Shown here piece by piece: positions 8,699 through 17,401 of a stretch of 64,000 nucleotides of DNA (within the stretch, counting starts at the first letter, position 1; every line of letters begins with the position of its first letter). The notes under the pieces were generated by a model that worked only from the letters and a program-made list of their open reading frames with translations, had not been told where the DNA came from and made no database searches. The stretch comes from Natronorubrum halalkaliphilum (GTDB lineage Archaea; Halobacteriota; Halobacteria; Halobacteriales; Natrialbaceae): positions 1 to 64,000 of the forward strand of contig NZ_WUYX01000019.1 in the NCBI RefSeq assembly GCF_009834785.1. The letters run 5' to 3'. A program made the translations under genes and the position numbers.

Positions 8699-10171
8699 AT
8701 GGGCCCGAGTATTTCCCCGCTGAGTAGCGGCGTTGACGGTCTGGACGATATTCTTCGCGGGGGGCTCGTTACCGGTCGAATGTATCTCATTCAGGGTCAG
8801 CCAGGAACCGGGAAGACGCTGCTGGGTATGCACTTCCTCGAGGAGGGACTCGAGAACAACGAGACGGTGCTGTTCATCCACGGCGAAGAATCTCGCGAGG
8901 AAATTCTCGCGAACGGCACGGCCGTCGGGATCGATATCGCCGACGCGGAGTTTCTGGATCTGGGACCGGATTCCGACTTCTTCACCGAGGATTATTCGTA
9001 CGATCTGGTCGATCCGAGCGATATCGACCGGGACCGATATACACAGGATATTCACGACGCTATCGGGGAGATCGATCCGAATCGCGTCGTCATCGATCCG
9101 ATTACGCAACTGCGATACGTCGAAGCGAACGACCACCAGTTCCGCAAACGAATTCTCGCGTTTATGCGGTTTCTCAAACAGCGCGAAGTTACCGTGATCG
9201 CCACTGCGACGTCTGCTCCCGATCAGGACTACGATACCGAGATTCGCTCGCTCAGCGATGGTATCGTCGAACTGACTCGAGGTGACGCCGGACGGCGAAT
9301 GAAAGCGGCGAAGCATCGCGCGCTCGGCCAGATGGCCGGCGATCACGGAATGGAGATCCGCAACGAGGGCGTCGAAGTCTATCCACAGTTGATTCCTGAA
9401 CAACACGACCGACCGTTCGAGTCGGATCGTGTTCGCTTCGGAATCGACGAACTCGACGACCTGGTCGGTGGCGGTTTCGATCGGCGAACCGTGACGTTCA
9501 TTAGCGGTCCGACGGGGACCGGAAAGACGTCGACCGGGACGCAGTTACTGTGTCAGGCGGCCGAGAACGGGCTCCAGTCGGCGATCTATCTCTTCGAAGA
9601 GGACCTGCAGACGTACGGCCACCGGTCAAAGTCGATCGGCATCCCCGTCGAAAAGCTGTGCGAGGAGGGGGCGCTTACGGTGACCGAAGTCGAGCCGCTC
9701 ACGCGCTCTGCCGAGGAGTTCGGCCACATGGTCAAACAGCAGGTCGACCAGGAGGGGGTAGACGTCGTGATGATCGACGGTATCGACGGCTACACGGTCG
9801 CCCTGCAAGGCCAGGAAAGCAAACTGGTCCGAAAACTGCACGCTCTGACGCGATACCTGCGGAGTCGCGGTGTGACGGTGTTGATCACGAACGAAATCTC
9901 CGAGATCACGGGTATCTCCAGAGCAACCAGCGGCGATCTCAGCTACATCGCGGACAATCTCATGTTCCTGAGCTACGTCGAAATGGACGGCAGCCTCCGC
10001 AAAGTCATCGGCATGTTGAAAAAACGGACCGGCGGGTTCGAACACACGCTTCGCGAGTTCGAAATTACGGCGGACGGGATTCACGTCGGCGAACCGTTGA
10101 CGGGGCTCTACGGCATTCTGCAAGGAGCGCCGCGAATGGGCGACGGCACGGACAGTATCCTCGACCAATGA
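8699..10171 (+). CDS. KaiC-like double-domain ATPase
   Basis: A 490-residue RecA-fold protein with two KaiC domains. Walker A motifs are GQPGTGKT at 33-40 and GPTGTGKT in the second half. Catalytic Glu pairs follow in each domain (HGEESREE and LFEEDLQ) and Walker B strands are VVIDPI and VVMIDGID. In cyanobacterial KaiC the second domain autophosphorylates on adjacent Ser-Thr in the segment IST; here the aligned segment reads DLSYIAD, so the Thr is Tyr. No KaiA or KaiB gene is present. The histidine kinase 40 bp downstream suggests a signalling pair, as often seen for archaeal KaiC-like proteins. Confidence 0.92.
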   Translation: MGPSISPLSSGVDGLDDILRGGLVTGRMYLIQGQPGTGKTLLGMHFLEEGLENNETVLFIHGEESREEILANGTAVGIDIADAEFLDLGPDSDFFTEDYSYDLVDPSDIDRDRYTQDIHDAIGEIDPNRVVIDPITQLRYVEANDHQFRKRILAFMRFLKQREVTVIATATSAPDQDYDTEIRSLSDGIVELTRGDAGRRMKAAKHRALGQMAGDHGMEIRNEGVEVYPQLIPEQHDRPFESDRVRFGIDELDDLVGGGFDRRTVTFISGPTGTGKTSTGTQLLCQAAENGLQSAIYLFEEDLQTYGHRSKSIGIPVEKLCEEGALTVTEVEPLTRSAEEFGHMVKQQVDQEGVDVVMIDGIDGYTVALQGQESKLVRKLHALTRYLRSRGVTVLITNEISEITGISRATSGDLSYIADNLMFLSYVEMDGSLRKVIGMLKKRTGGFEHTLREFEITADGIHVGEPLTGLYGILQGAPRMGDGTDSILDQ

Positions 10172-10211
10172 GTCGGATGGCACCCGCTTGCAGTTTCGAC
10201 GTTCGTTATCT

Positions 10212-11321
10212 ATGAGCGCGGACGAACACCGAGAAACAGTCAAGCTACTCATCGGCGAGACGGGAAACCGAGCCGCAGTTAGAGAGTTGCTCGAGGGACA
10301 GTACGAGGTCGACACCGACCAGTCGGTCGGCGAGGCCGACTGCTATCTCGTCGACGACCACACCTTCCCCGACTATCACGAAGCGCTGCGCGAGCGTGTC
10401 GAACGGAGTCATCCCGTATTCTGTCCGGTGGTCGTCGTTCGGCGCAGAGACAGCGCCCTGCGGCTTTCGCTTCCGGATCCGGGCGAACGCGACCCGCCCC
10501 TGCTCGTCGACGAAATCGTCGACGCGCCGATCGATCGAACCGTCCTCTTTCGGCGCTTGAACACCCTGCTCACTCGACGAACGCAGTCGAAGGATCTGCG
10601 CCGGTATATCACGCGCCTCGAGGAGTCCAACAGATCGCTCGAGCAGTTCGCCTACGCCGCCAGCCACGACTTGCAGGAGCCCCTGCGGATGGTCTCGAGC
10701 TACCTGCAACTGATCGACCAACGGTACGGTGACGCCCTCGACGAAGACGGCGACGAGTTCCTCGAGTTCGCCATCGACGGCGCCGATCGGATGCGCGGGA
10801 TGATCCACGGCCTCCTCGAGTACTCGCGAATCGATGCGGACGGAGAGCAGCTAGCGCCGACGGACCTCAACAACGTCCTCGAGGACGTCCTCGAGGACCT
10901 GCAGATGAAGATCGACGACCACGACGCGCAGGTCACGGCGGAGTCGTTGCCCCGCGTCGAGGGTGACGCCGACCAGTTGCGCCAGCTGTTTCAGAACCTG
11001 CTCGAGAACGCGATCGAGTACAGCGGCGACGAGGTACCTCGCGTACGCGTCGCCGCCGAACGCGTGGGACAGAAGTGGCAGATATCGATCAGCGACGAAG
11101 GGGTCGGGATCGATGCCGACGATCAGGAGCGCATCTTCGAGGTGTTCGAGCGCCTTCACAGCCACGAGGAACACGCCGGGACCGGAATCGGTCTAGCGCT
11201 TTGCAAGCGGATCGTCGAGCGCCACGGCGGCGAGATCCGGGTCGAAAGCGATCCTGGAGAGGGGGCGACGTTTACCGTTACGCTTCCCGCGAGCGACGAA
11301 CACGCGAATGACGAGCAGTGA
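10212..11321 (+). CDS. Sensor histidine kinase
   Basis: A 369-residue cytoplasmic histidine kinase without membrane segments. Residues 1-120 resemble a receiver-like fold (KLLIGETGNRAAVRELL start) but lack a clear phospho-acceptor Asp pocket, so this is probably a pseudo-receiver sensor. The H-box ASHDLQEPLRM puts the phosphorylated His at 152. N-box QNLLENAIEYS, G1 DEGVGI, F-box and G2 GTGIGLALCKRIVERHGG form a complete ATP-binding domain. It follows the KaiC-like gene by 40 bp on the same strand, so joint transcription and joint function are likely. No response regulator lies next to it. Confidence 0.92.
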   Translation: MSADEHRETVKLLIGETGNRAAVRELLEGQYEVDTDQSVGEADCYLVDDHTFPDYHEALRERVERSHPVFCPVVVVRRRDSALRLSLPDPGERDPPLLVDEIVDAPIDRTVLFRRLNTLLTRRTQSKDLRRYITRLEESNRSLEQFAYAASHDLQEPLRMVSSYLQLIDQRYGDALDEDGDEFLEFAIDGADRMRGMIHGLLEYSRIDADGEQLAPTDLNNVLEDVLEDLQMKIDDHDAQVTAESLPRVEGDADQLRQLFQNLLENAIEYSGDEVPRVRVAAERVGQKWQISISDEGVGIDADDQERIFEVFERLHSHEEHAGTGIGLALCKRIVERHGGEIRVESDPGEGATFTVTLPASDEHANDEQ

Positions 11322-11403
11322 GGGGGCTGTACTCGAGGGCGGCGGCCGTGACCGGTGGGTGCCGAAACGGACACTCAAGAGCCTCGAGCCCGGACTGGCA
11401 CGT

Positions 11404-11940
11404 ATGGAGTGGACCAGGCGGCGTCTGATCGGGACGAGCGCGGCGGTCGCTGCTCTCGCGGGCTGTCTCGGGGAGGACGATCCCGACGAGAATCCGGACA
11501 GGGACGACGGCGAATCGGTCGAGACTGACGACGCCGGCGACGACGACCGCGACGCCGAAACGATCCTCGAGGAACACGACCTCGAAGATCACACCGGCCA
11601 GGAGGTCGTCGAGATCGCGGTCGATCCCGAGGGGGACGGCTTCGAGCCCGAAACGCTCAAGATCGATCGGGACACCGTCCTCGAGTGGACCTGGGAGGGG
11701 CCGAGTACGGCGGTGTATCCGATCGACATCCCGTCGGACTGTCTGTGGGCGGAGGAAGTCGACGCGGAAACGGTCGAGGAGCGAGACGCCGGCGAGGAGA
11801 GCGATCGGCTCTTCTGGGCCGAGGGTGCGTACCGCTACGCCAGCCGGGATGCAGACGGCGAGGAGTTTACCGGCGCGTTCCGGGTTCGTGATAACGAGGC
11901 CGGGGCTGAAGGCGACGAGGACGAAACCGAAGACGAGTAG
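11404..11940 (+). CDS. Tat lipoprotein, cupredoxin-like without copper ligands
   Basis: A 178-residue secreted lipoprotein. The signal has twin Arg (TRRRLIG) and lipobox LAGC with the lipidated Cys at 21, followed by an acidic linker to about residue 60. The rest resembles halocyanin: VLEWTWEG matches the VTWEW strand and the C-terminal GAYRYASRDADGEEFTGAFRV matches the strand that normally reads C-x-x-H-x(4)-M. Those copper ligands are absent. A lone Cys in IPSDCLW aligns with one in the paralogue at 15016. The start at 11404 is fixed by the signal peptide. Function unknown; copper electron transfer looks unlikely. Confidence 0.8.
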   Translation: MEWTRRRLIGTSAAVAALAGCLGEDDPDENPDRDDGESVETDDAGDDDRDAETILEEHDLEDHTGQEVVEIAVDPEGDGFEPETLKIDRDTVLEWTWEGPSTAVYPIDIPSDCLWAEEVDAETVEERDAGEESDRLFWAEGAYRYASRDADGEEFTGAFRVRDNEAGAEGDEDETEDE

Positions 11941-11998
11941 CGCCACACGTCCGCGCTACCGAGAGCACCCCCTCTCGAGAATCAATGCGTTGCCGTGG

Positions 11999-13078
11999 TC
12001 AGCCGAACTGGTCCAGCCCGGACTGCTGGCGGCGTTTGCCGTCCGGATCGGCTTTCCAAGGCGTTCGGCGATCGCGCTCGGCCTCGAGATCGATTGCTGT
12101 CGCGGAATCCGCATCCGACTCGAGCGCTGAGCCGGAGTGCAACTCTGGATCTGTGTCCGAGTCCGAGTCTGGAACTGAATCTGCATCTGTATCTGTATCG
12201 GCATCTGAAACCGGATCGTACCCCCCACAGGAAGCGCCACACTCCGAGCCGGCGTCGACGATCCGCCCCTTCCACTCGCAGTAAGGAAGCGTCGCGCCGC
12301 TCGAGTCGTCGGGATCGCAGGCGCCGCAGTCGGGAAATTCGTACGTCCGCCACCCCTTGCCGTAGGTGCGCTCGGCGATCCGTCGACGCTGCCGTGCTTT
12401 CGCGTCGGGGTCGACGACGGCGATCTCGGTTCGGCCGGGGTGGGCCTCGAGCGGCTCGATTCCCGGTTCGTCGACCGGAAGTGACGTCGGCTCGCGGACG
12501 ATTTCGATCTCGAGCGGAGCGCCGTCCTCGCGATGTACGCGCCAGACGCCGACCTCTTCGGGGATTCGATTCAGGTGTGCACGCGTGACGTAGCTCTCGG
12601 TCGCGAGGATCACCTCGTCGACCAGCGCGAGGCTGACGTCCGTTCGTAACTGGGCCTCGAGGTCGCCGGGTCGGCCGAGGTCGGGTTTGTTCTCGATACC
12701 GACGATACGACCGTACCAGTCGGGGTAGCGCGCAACCTGTCGGACGTAGTCCCGTCCCTTGCGGTGTTCGCGCTCGAAAAATCCGATCTCGCAGGCTCGT
12801 TCCGTTGCGCTCCGTGCCCGATCCGGGTGACAGTCGAAGGCGGTCTTCCAGTAGCGCGCCCGGCCGGTTCCCACCGCCGACTCGATCGCGGCGTCCGGAA
12901 TCGACTCGCTCGTGAGTCGAACGCGGTCGTCGAACTCGGGGCCGGGCTCGACGCAGAGCACGTCGAGAATTCGCCCGCCCGGATCGGCGACGCTCGCGCC
13001 GAGCTGTCGGGCGAGAACGCCGTCCCGGCGGGTCTCGAGGTGGGCACACAGCTCGAGTTCGAACGCGAACTCACTCAC
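11999..13078 (-). CDS. DUF5787 family protein
   Basis: A 359-residue haloarchaeal protein of the DUF5787 family. The N-terminus (SEFAFELELCAHLE) and the central region with DWYGRIVGIENKPDLG resemble a nuclease-like core (the I-E-N-K and R-P-G-D-L segments), and a four-Cys cluster (CGACD...YCEWKG...CGASCGGYD) could bind zinc. A low-complexity run of Asp, Ser and Thr about 35 residues long precedes the C-terminal KADPDGKRRQQSGLDQFG. The start is GTG at 13078; the more upstream TTG at 13105 is disfavoured because homology begins at SEFAFE. No enzymatic role is established. Confidence 0.75.
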   Translation of the reverse strand: MSEFAFELELCAHLETRRDGVLARQLGASVADPGGRILDVLCVEPGPEFDDRVRLTSESIPDAAIESAVGTGRARYWKTAFDCHPDRARSATERACEIGFFEREHRKGRDYVRQVARYPDWYGRIVGIENKPDLGRPGDLEAQLRTDVSLALVDEVILATESYVTRAHLNRIPEEVGVWRVHREDGAPLEIEIVREPTSLPVDEPGIEPLEAHPGRTEIAVVDPDAKARQRRRIAERTYGKGWRTYEFPDCGACDPDDSSGATLPYCEWKGRIVDAGSECGASCGGYDPVSDADTDTDADSVPDSDSDTDPELHSGSALESDADSATAIDLEAERDRRTPWKADPDGKRRQQSGLDQFG

Positions 13079-13137
13079 GGCTACCGCGAGGGGTGCCAGC
13101 GGCAAAAAGCGCGCGATTCGACGACTCGATTGGCGGG

Positions 13138-13503
13138 TTACTCCTCGAGAGCGGCGGACGCGGCCGAGCGTCGGCTTTCCTCAGTCGATGGCTCAGTGTC
13201 GACGCTCGCCGACCCAACGCCGGTCGAATCGGTACCGCTCGAGTCTCGAGTGAGTCGCGTCACGACGACGACGACGAGGCGCTCGATCGTGGCTGGGACC
13301 GCGATAGCGACTGCGAGGCCGGTGATGGCCCCGATTCCAGCCCCGAATCCGAAAATCGGTACGAACGCGAGCACGGACCAGACCGCAACGCCGACGCCGC
13401 CGCCGACGAGCAGTCCGAGCGTCGAGAGCGTCGCGACACTCGCTGCTCGCGAGAGCGGCCGACCGGGGCGGCGTGGCGATCTGTCAGGGTGAGTGTAGAC
13501 CAT
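13138..13503 (-). CDS. Small two-helix membrane protein, hypothetical
   Basis: A 121-residue protein with two hydrophobic segments (about 25-48 and 50-72) joined by a short Gly turn, a basic N-terminus and a Ser/Thr/Glu-rich cytoplasmic tail. I do not recognise a family. Its start lies beside a perfect 14-bp palindrome (13509-13522), and a minus-strand TATA-like ACTTATTC lies about 35 bp upstream. Confidence 0.6.
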   Translation of the reverse strand: MVYTHPDRSPRRPGRPLSRAASVATLSTLGLLVGGGVGVAVWSVLAFVPIFGFGAGIGAITGLAVAIAVPATIERLVVVVVTRLTRDSSGTDSTGVGSASVDTEPSTEESRRSAASAALEE

Positions 13504-13508
13504 TGGAC

Positions 13509-13522
13509 TTCGTTCGAACGAA
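13509..13522. promoter_or_regulatory. Palindrome at the transcription start of the 13503 gene
   Basis: TTCGTTCGAACGAA is a perfect 14-bp palindrome placed 6 bp before the start codon of the membrane-protein gene. The predicted transcription start falls inside it, so a repressor bound here would block initiation. Regulator unknown. Confidence 0.5.
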
Positions 13523-13572
13523 CGGCCGCCATCCGAATAAGTGTAATCTGAAAAACATTTTTGTACGCTGCG

Positions 13573-13594
13573 ATACTGAAATCCGTTTCAGTAT
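13573..13594. promoter_or_regulatory. Inverted repeat ATACTGAAA-N4-TTTCAGTAT
   Basis: Two perfect 9-bp arms with a TCCG spacer, about 70 bp upstream of the membrane-protein gene start and about 120 bp downstream of the HTH regulator gene. It could be an operator upstream of the promoter or a terminator hairpin for the regulator gene. Confidence 0.5.
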
Positions 13595-13712
13595 GAAACG
13601 TGACTTATACGGCGTCTCGAGACGAGCCGTTGGCTGACTCGAGCCGGAAACAGACGTATATGACAGCCAGATAATTCAGGATTCGGACACTAGACGTCCG
13701 AGCGACCGCCGC

Positions 13713-14660
13713 TCAGTCGACCGATTGGACGGTCGTCTCGAGAACGTCGAGGCCCCCGTTCAGGGTGGCTCGAAGCTCGTCTCCCTCGAGCGGGATGCGG
13801 ACGCGAAGGCGGGTTGGATCGCGATCGACGAGCGTCGTGTACTCGTCGGAGACACACCACGGGAGCGTCCAGTAGGGCCGCTCGTCGAGCGAGACCCCGC
13901 GTTCGCGGTGGAAGCTGACGACTCGCGAGTGATCGAGCAGGCGGAGCCCGGGTGCCGAACAGAGGGTGTGACCGCACTGGACGCATTCGTGATCGACCCG
14001 GACCGTCGCGCCGAGACAGCACGCGTCGTCTTCGACGACTCGCGACTCGACGCGGCCGCTACACTCCGGACAGACGCCGTCGGCCGCGAGGCAGTGGAGG
14101 TGTTTGACGCGCTGATCGAAGGCGTCGGCGACCTCCTCGCGCGTCCGGTCGTTCAGGCCGCCCGGCGGAAAGTCGTACTCGCCGTGACCGTGTCCGCAGT
14201 CGGCACACGCGATCGCGAGCTGTTCGTCCCGATACCGGGCTTCGACGGGCCCGTCACAGGCGACGCACGCACCCTCGACCGGGAACGGCTCAATCGTCGG
14301 ATGTTCGTTGAACGAGCCGGCGATCACCGAGCGGACGACCTTCTCGCCGGCGTGTTTGAAGTCGTATCCGCCGCCGGACCGGCCGCCCGACGAGCCCCCG
14401 CTCGCGGAGCCGTCCTCGACCTGGGTAACGAAGTGGTCGGTCAACTGCTGGAGGTGGTAGTTGAACTGGGCCGAATCGCGCATCCCGACCTCGCGACGGA
14501 GCTCCGAGAACGAGACCGGCCGGTCGTCGGCCGCCCACAGCGCCTCGAGGATGGACAATCGCGTCTCGTTGCTCACCAGCGCGAACGCGTCGGCGGGATC
14601 GAGACAGTCCGTACACTCGAGCGGGCTCTCGCCGTCACTCGAGGCGTTCGATCGACTCAT
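13713..14660 (-). CDS. HTH transcriptional regulator with zinc-ribbon C-terminus
   Basis: A 315-residue haloarchaeal regulator. An ArsR-like winged helix occupies about residues 20-100 (FALVSNETRLSILEAL, then VSFSELRREVGMRDSAQFNYHLQQLTD). Two Cys clusters follow: CVACDG with CADCGHGHG, and CPECSGRV with CVQCGH, each able to form a zinc ribbon. A Gly/Ser linker joins the parts. The start at ATG 14660 is supported by a minus-strand GGTTTTGAC box centred 27 bp upstream. The regulated genes are unknown; a conserved sequence of this architecture usually acts locally. Confidence 0.82.
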   Translation of the reverse strand: MSRSNASSDGESPLECTDCLDPADAFALVSNETRLSILEALWAADDRPVSFSELRREVGMRDSAQFNYHLQQLTDHFVTQVEDGSASGGSSGGRSGGGYDFKHAGEKVVRSVIAGSFNEHPTIEPFPVEGACVACDGPVEARYRDEQLAIACADCGHGHGEYDFPPGGLNDRTREEVADAFDQRVKHLHCLAADGVCPECSGRVESRVVEDDACCLGATVRVDHECVQCGHTLCSAPGLRLLDHSRVVSFHRERGVSLDERPYWTLPWCVSDEYTTLVDRDPTRLRVRIPLEGDELRATLNGGLDVLETTVQSVD

Positions 14661-15015
14661 GCCTAGGATTACGCGAGTAACTGTCAAAACCTTTTCCTGA
14701 ACGACGTTTTTGCAATGTCGTTGTCAATAGGCGACGACAGCCTTGCGAGTCTCGTCGTCTCGACCGCGCCGATCGGCGGTTCCGTGGTGGCCGATGTCTT
14801 GGAGACGGCGTTACTGATCGCGTGCTCAAGTTTCCAGCGAGCCCCGAGCCGTCGGTCCACCGAAATTTGAGGGCGTAGCACCCTTCGTGACTGCAGCGAA
14901 CGTGGCCGTGCGGTTCGCGACGGCGAGTTGCCTGGCGGTGATCGGGGCGAAAACGTGGTACGATAGGCGAATTCGGACGAACTGTTATCCTGAGCTACTC
15001 CGTAGAGCGACCTAT
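14661..15015. other. Divergent intergenic region without a supported gene
   Basis: About 355 bp between the HTH regulator (minus) and a lipoprotein (plus). It carries the two promoters. A 51-codon ATG ORF on the plus strand (14715-14870) exists but its promoter spacing is poor and it has no recognisable features, so I do not call it. Confidence 0.5.
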
Positions 15016-15456
15016 ATGTGGACGCGACGAGCGCTCTTCGGAGCGGCCTGCACGACGGCCCTGTTGGCAGGCTGTCTCGGAGACGACGAAGACGACGCTG
15101 AGGAGGGAGCGAACAACGGTTACGATCCACACCTCGACGAAATCGACGACTACGATCCGGTCGATCGAACCGGTGAGTCGAAGCTCACGATACAGATCTC
15201 ACCGGGCAGAGAACCCGCGTTCGATCCGGATCCCGTTATGATCGACTCGAACACGCAGGTCACCTGGCGGTGGGGCGATAGTACCGGGGAGATCGAACCG
15301 GTCGAGGTACACAGCCCGTGCCAGTGGTCCGGCAGCGACGGTGGGACCAGCCACTCTTGGACGTTTCCGTTCGAGGGAAAGTACGTAATCGGCTACTCGT
15401 CACCGGACGTCGAGGGAGTCACCGGAACCATGTTCGTTATCGATCCGGACGACTGA
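15016..15456 (+). CDS. Tat-type lipoprotein, cupredoxin-like without copper ligands (paralogue)
   Basis: A 146-residue secreted lipoprotein. The signal contains TRRALFG and the lipobox LAGC with lipidated Cys 20, then an acidic linker. The body parallels the lipoprotein at 11404: VTWRWGD, then PVEVHSPCQW aligned with YPIDIPSDCLW, then GKYVIGYSSPDVEGVTGTMFV in place of the usual copper-binding C-x-x-H-x(4)-M loop. The Cys-x-Trp motif is shared by both proteins while the halocyanin ligands are lost in both. The start is fixed by the signal peptide at ATG 15016, about 30 bp after a TTATCC box. Confidence 0.8.
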   Translation: MWTRRALFGAACTTALLAGCLGDDEDDAEEGANNGYDPHLDEIDDYDPVDRTGESKLTIQISPGREPAFDPDPVMIDSNTQVTWRWGDSTGEIEPVEVHSPCQWSGSDGGTSHSWTFPFEGKYVIGYSSPDVEGVTGTMFVIDPDD

Positions 15457-15754
15457 AACGGTCTGCCGTAACGATTAACCGGCCCGGCCGCAGGGCGGTC
15501 ACAGCCTCACCGTGTCTGACGGACAGTATAGCGTCTACCTTGGAGGACCAGCACAACGACGAGCGAGGAGAGTCGGAGCTCCTCAGGGAGATACTCCTCA
15601 CTACCCACCAGTCCCGCACACACCGACGCGAGACAGCTGAATATCACGTCTCTGTTCCGGGGAGGGAGCCGTCTTCACCCGCGCTTGTAGAGAGCAGAAC
15701 AGTAGGTTTATCAAGCGCACGGGGATAGGGCTATCTAAGATTACTCACCGTCTT

Positions 15755-16987
15755 ATGGCAGGAAATCAACAACCGGAGGTGAACATCGGGCTCGTCGGTC
15801 ACGTCGATCACGGCAAGACGACACTGGTCCAGGCCCTCAGCGGATCGTGGACTGACCAGCACTCAGAGGAGATGAAACGCGGTATCTCCATCCGTCTTGG
15901 CTACGCGGACGCGACGTTTCGCTACTGCGACGGAGCGGACGAACCCGAGTGTTACACCGTCGAGGAGGAGTGTCCGGACGGCTCGGAAAGCGAGCCGCTG
16001 CGGACCGTGTCGTTCGTCGATGCCCCGGGTCACGAGACCCTGATGGCCACGATGCTCTCTGGTGCGTCGCTGATGGACGGCGCGGTGTTGGTGGTCAGCG
16101 CCAACGAACCCGTCCCACAGCCCCAGACCGAAGAGCACCTGATGGCGCTCGACATTATCGGCATCGACAACATCGTCATCGCCCAGAACAAGGTCGACCT
16201 CGTCAGCGGCGATCAGGCCCGGGAGAACTACGAGGAGATCCAGGAGTTCGTCGAGGGGACCGTCGCCGAAGACGCCCCCGTCGTCCCGGTTTCGGCCGGC
16301 CAGGAGGTCAACCTCGACCTGCTGATCCAGGCAATCGAAGAAGAGATCCCCACACCCGACCGCGACCCCGAGGCCGATCCGCGGATGCACGTCGCCCGCA
16401 GTTTCGACATCAACAAACCGGGGACTACGGCCACGGACCTCGCCGGCGGCGTCCTCGGCGGTAGTCTCGTCCAGGGCGAACTCGAGGTCGGCGACGACCT
16501 CGAGATCCGACCCGGCCGCGAAGTCGAAGAGGGCGGTCAAACGGAGTACGTGCCGATCCAGACGTCGATCCGTTCGCTGCAGGCGGGCGGGAAGTCCGCA
16601 GAGACGGTCACGCCGGGCGGTCTGCTCGGCGTCGGGACCGGGCTCGATCCCGCACTGACCAAGGGAGACGCCCTCGCGGGTCGGCTGGCCGGCCCACCGG
16701 GATCGCTGCCGCCGACGTGGGAGGAGTTCACGATGGACGTCGACCTGCTCGAGCGCGTCGTCGGCGCCGAAAGCGGCGAGACGGTCGACGAGATCAGCAC
16801 CGGCGAACCGCTGATGATGACCGTCGGCACGGCGACGACCGTCGGAGCCGTGACCAGCGCTCGCGAGGGCGAGTGCGAGGTCAATCTCAAGCGGCCAGTC
16901 GCCGCCGAGCCGGGCGCAAAGATCGCGATCAACCGCCGCATCGGTGCTCGCTGGCGGCTGATCGGACTGGGAACGCTCAAGGAATAG
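15755..16987 (+). CDS. eif2g: Translation initiation factor aIF2 subunit gamma
   Basis: A 410-residue GTPase subunit of the heterotrimeric aIF2, which brings initiator Met-tRNA to the small ribosomal subunit. G1 GHVDHGKT is at 15-22, G3 DAPGHE at 89-94 and G4 NKVD at 145-148. The gamma-specific zinc knuckle is at about 58-73 (Cys 58, 66, 73). The C-terminal beta-barrel domains end in the conserved [17 protein letters not shown]. It heads an operon with PIN, Rpo7, Spt4 and dephospho-CoA kinase genes. A TATA-like TTTATCA at about 15707 precedes a short 5' leader. Confidence 0.97.
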   Translation: MAGNQQPEVNIGLVGHVDHGKTTLVQALSGSWTDQHSEEMKRGISIRLGYADATFRYCDGADEPECYTVEEECPDGSESEPLRTVSFVDAPGHETLMATMLSGASLMDGAVLVVSANEPVPQPQTEEHLMALDIIGIDNIVIAQNKVDLVSGDQARENYEEIQEFVEGTVAEDAPVVPVSAGQEVNLDLLIQAIEEEIPTPDRDPEADPRMHVARSFDINKPGTTATDLAGGVLGGSLVQGELEVGDDLEIRPGREVEEGGQTEYVPIQTSIRSLQAGGKSAETVTPGGLLGVGTGLDPALTKGDALAGRLAGPPGSLPPTWEEFTMDVDLLERVVGAESGETVDEISTGEPLMMTVGTATTVGAVTSAREGECEVNLKRPVAAEPGAKIAINRRIGARWRLIGLGTLKE

Positions 16988-17008
16988 CGACGAGGACGAC
17001 GAAGACGA

Positions 17009-17401
17009 ATGAGCACGTCGACGCAGGTGGCCCTCGATACGAGCGCCCTCATGATGCCGGTCGAACTCGACGTTCGGCTGTTCGACGAACTCGATCGGGT
17101 GGTCGGAGCCTACGAGCCGACGGCCCCACAGGCCGTCGTCGAAGAACTCCGACGGCTCTCCGAAAAGGGCGGTAACGAGGGAACGGCCGCAAACGTCGGC
17201 CACGACCTCGCGACCGAACGCTGTCTCATCGTCGATACGGAGGCTTCATACGCCGACGACGCGCTTGTCGAACTCGCCCGCGAGGGGAACGTCGACTACG
17301 TCGTCACGAACGATCGCCCGCTGTGTGACCGTGTACTCGAGGAGCGTGTACCGGTAATTGCATTACGCGGGAGAAACAAGTTAGCGATCACTCAACCATA
17401 G
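17009..17401 (+). CDS. PIN domain protein (FCF1/Utp24-like)
   Basis: A 130-residue single PIN domain. Acidic residues for metal binding are visible in LDTSALMMP (Asp 10), AVVEEL, YADDALVELA and VTNDRPLCD. It matches the archaeal group related to the eukaryotic 18S rRNA-processing nuclease Fcf1/Utp24, and this position between aIF2 gamma and Rpo7 is conserved in archaea. That context favours an RNA-processing role over a VapC toxin; no antitoxin gene is adjacent. The stop codon directly abuts the rpo7 ATG. Confidence 0.88.
   Translation: MSTSTQVALDTSALMMPVELDVRLFDELDRVVGAYEPTAPQAVVEELRRLSEKGGNEGTAANVGHDLATERCLIVDTEASYADDALVELAREGNVDYVVTNDRPLCDRVLEERVPVIALRGRNKLAITQP

Noticed and set aside
14715-14870. 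51-codon plus-strand ORF between regulator and lipoprotein genes
   Set aside because: Promoter-like boxes lie at 22 bp or less, no recognisable feature, and the opposite strand is equally open.
15863-17203. Minus-strand 446-codon frame opposite aIF2 gamma
   Set aside because: Shadow of a certain gene in GC-rich DNA; no motifs.
17009-17401. VapC-type toxin assignment for the PIN gene
   Set aside because: No antitoxin gene, and the conserved operon position with aIF2 gamma and Rpo7 fits the rRNA-processing PIN group.
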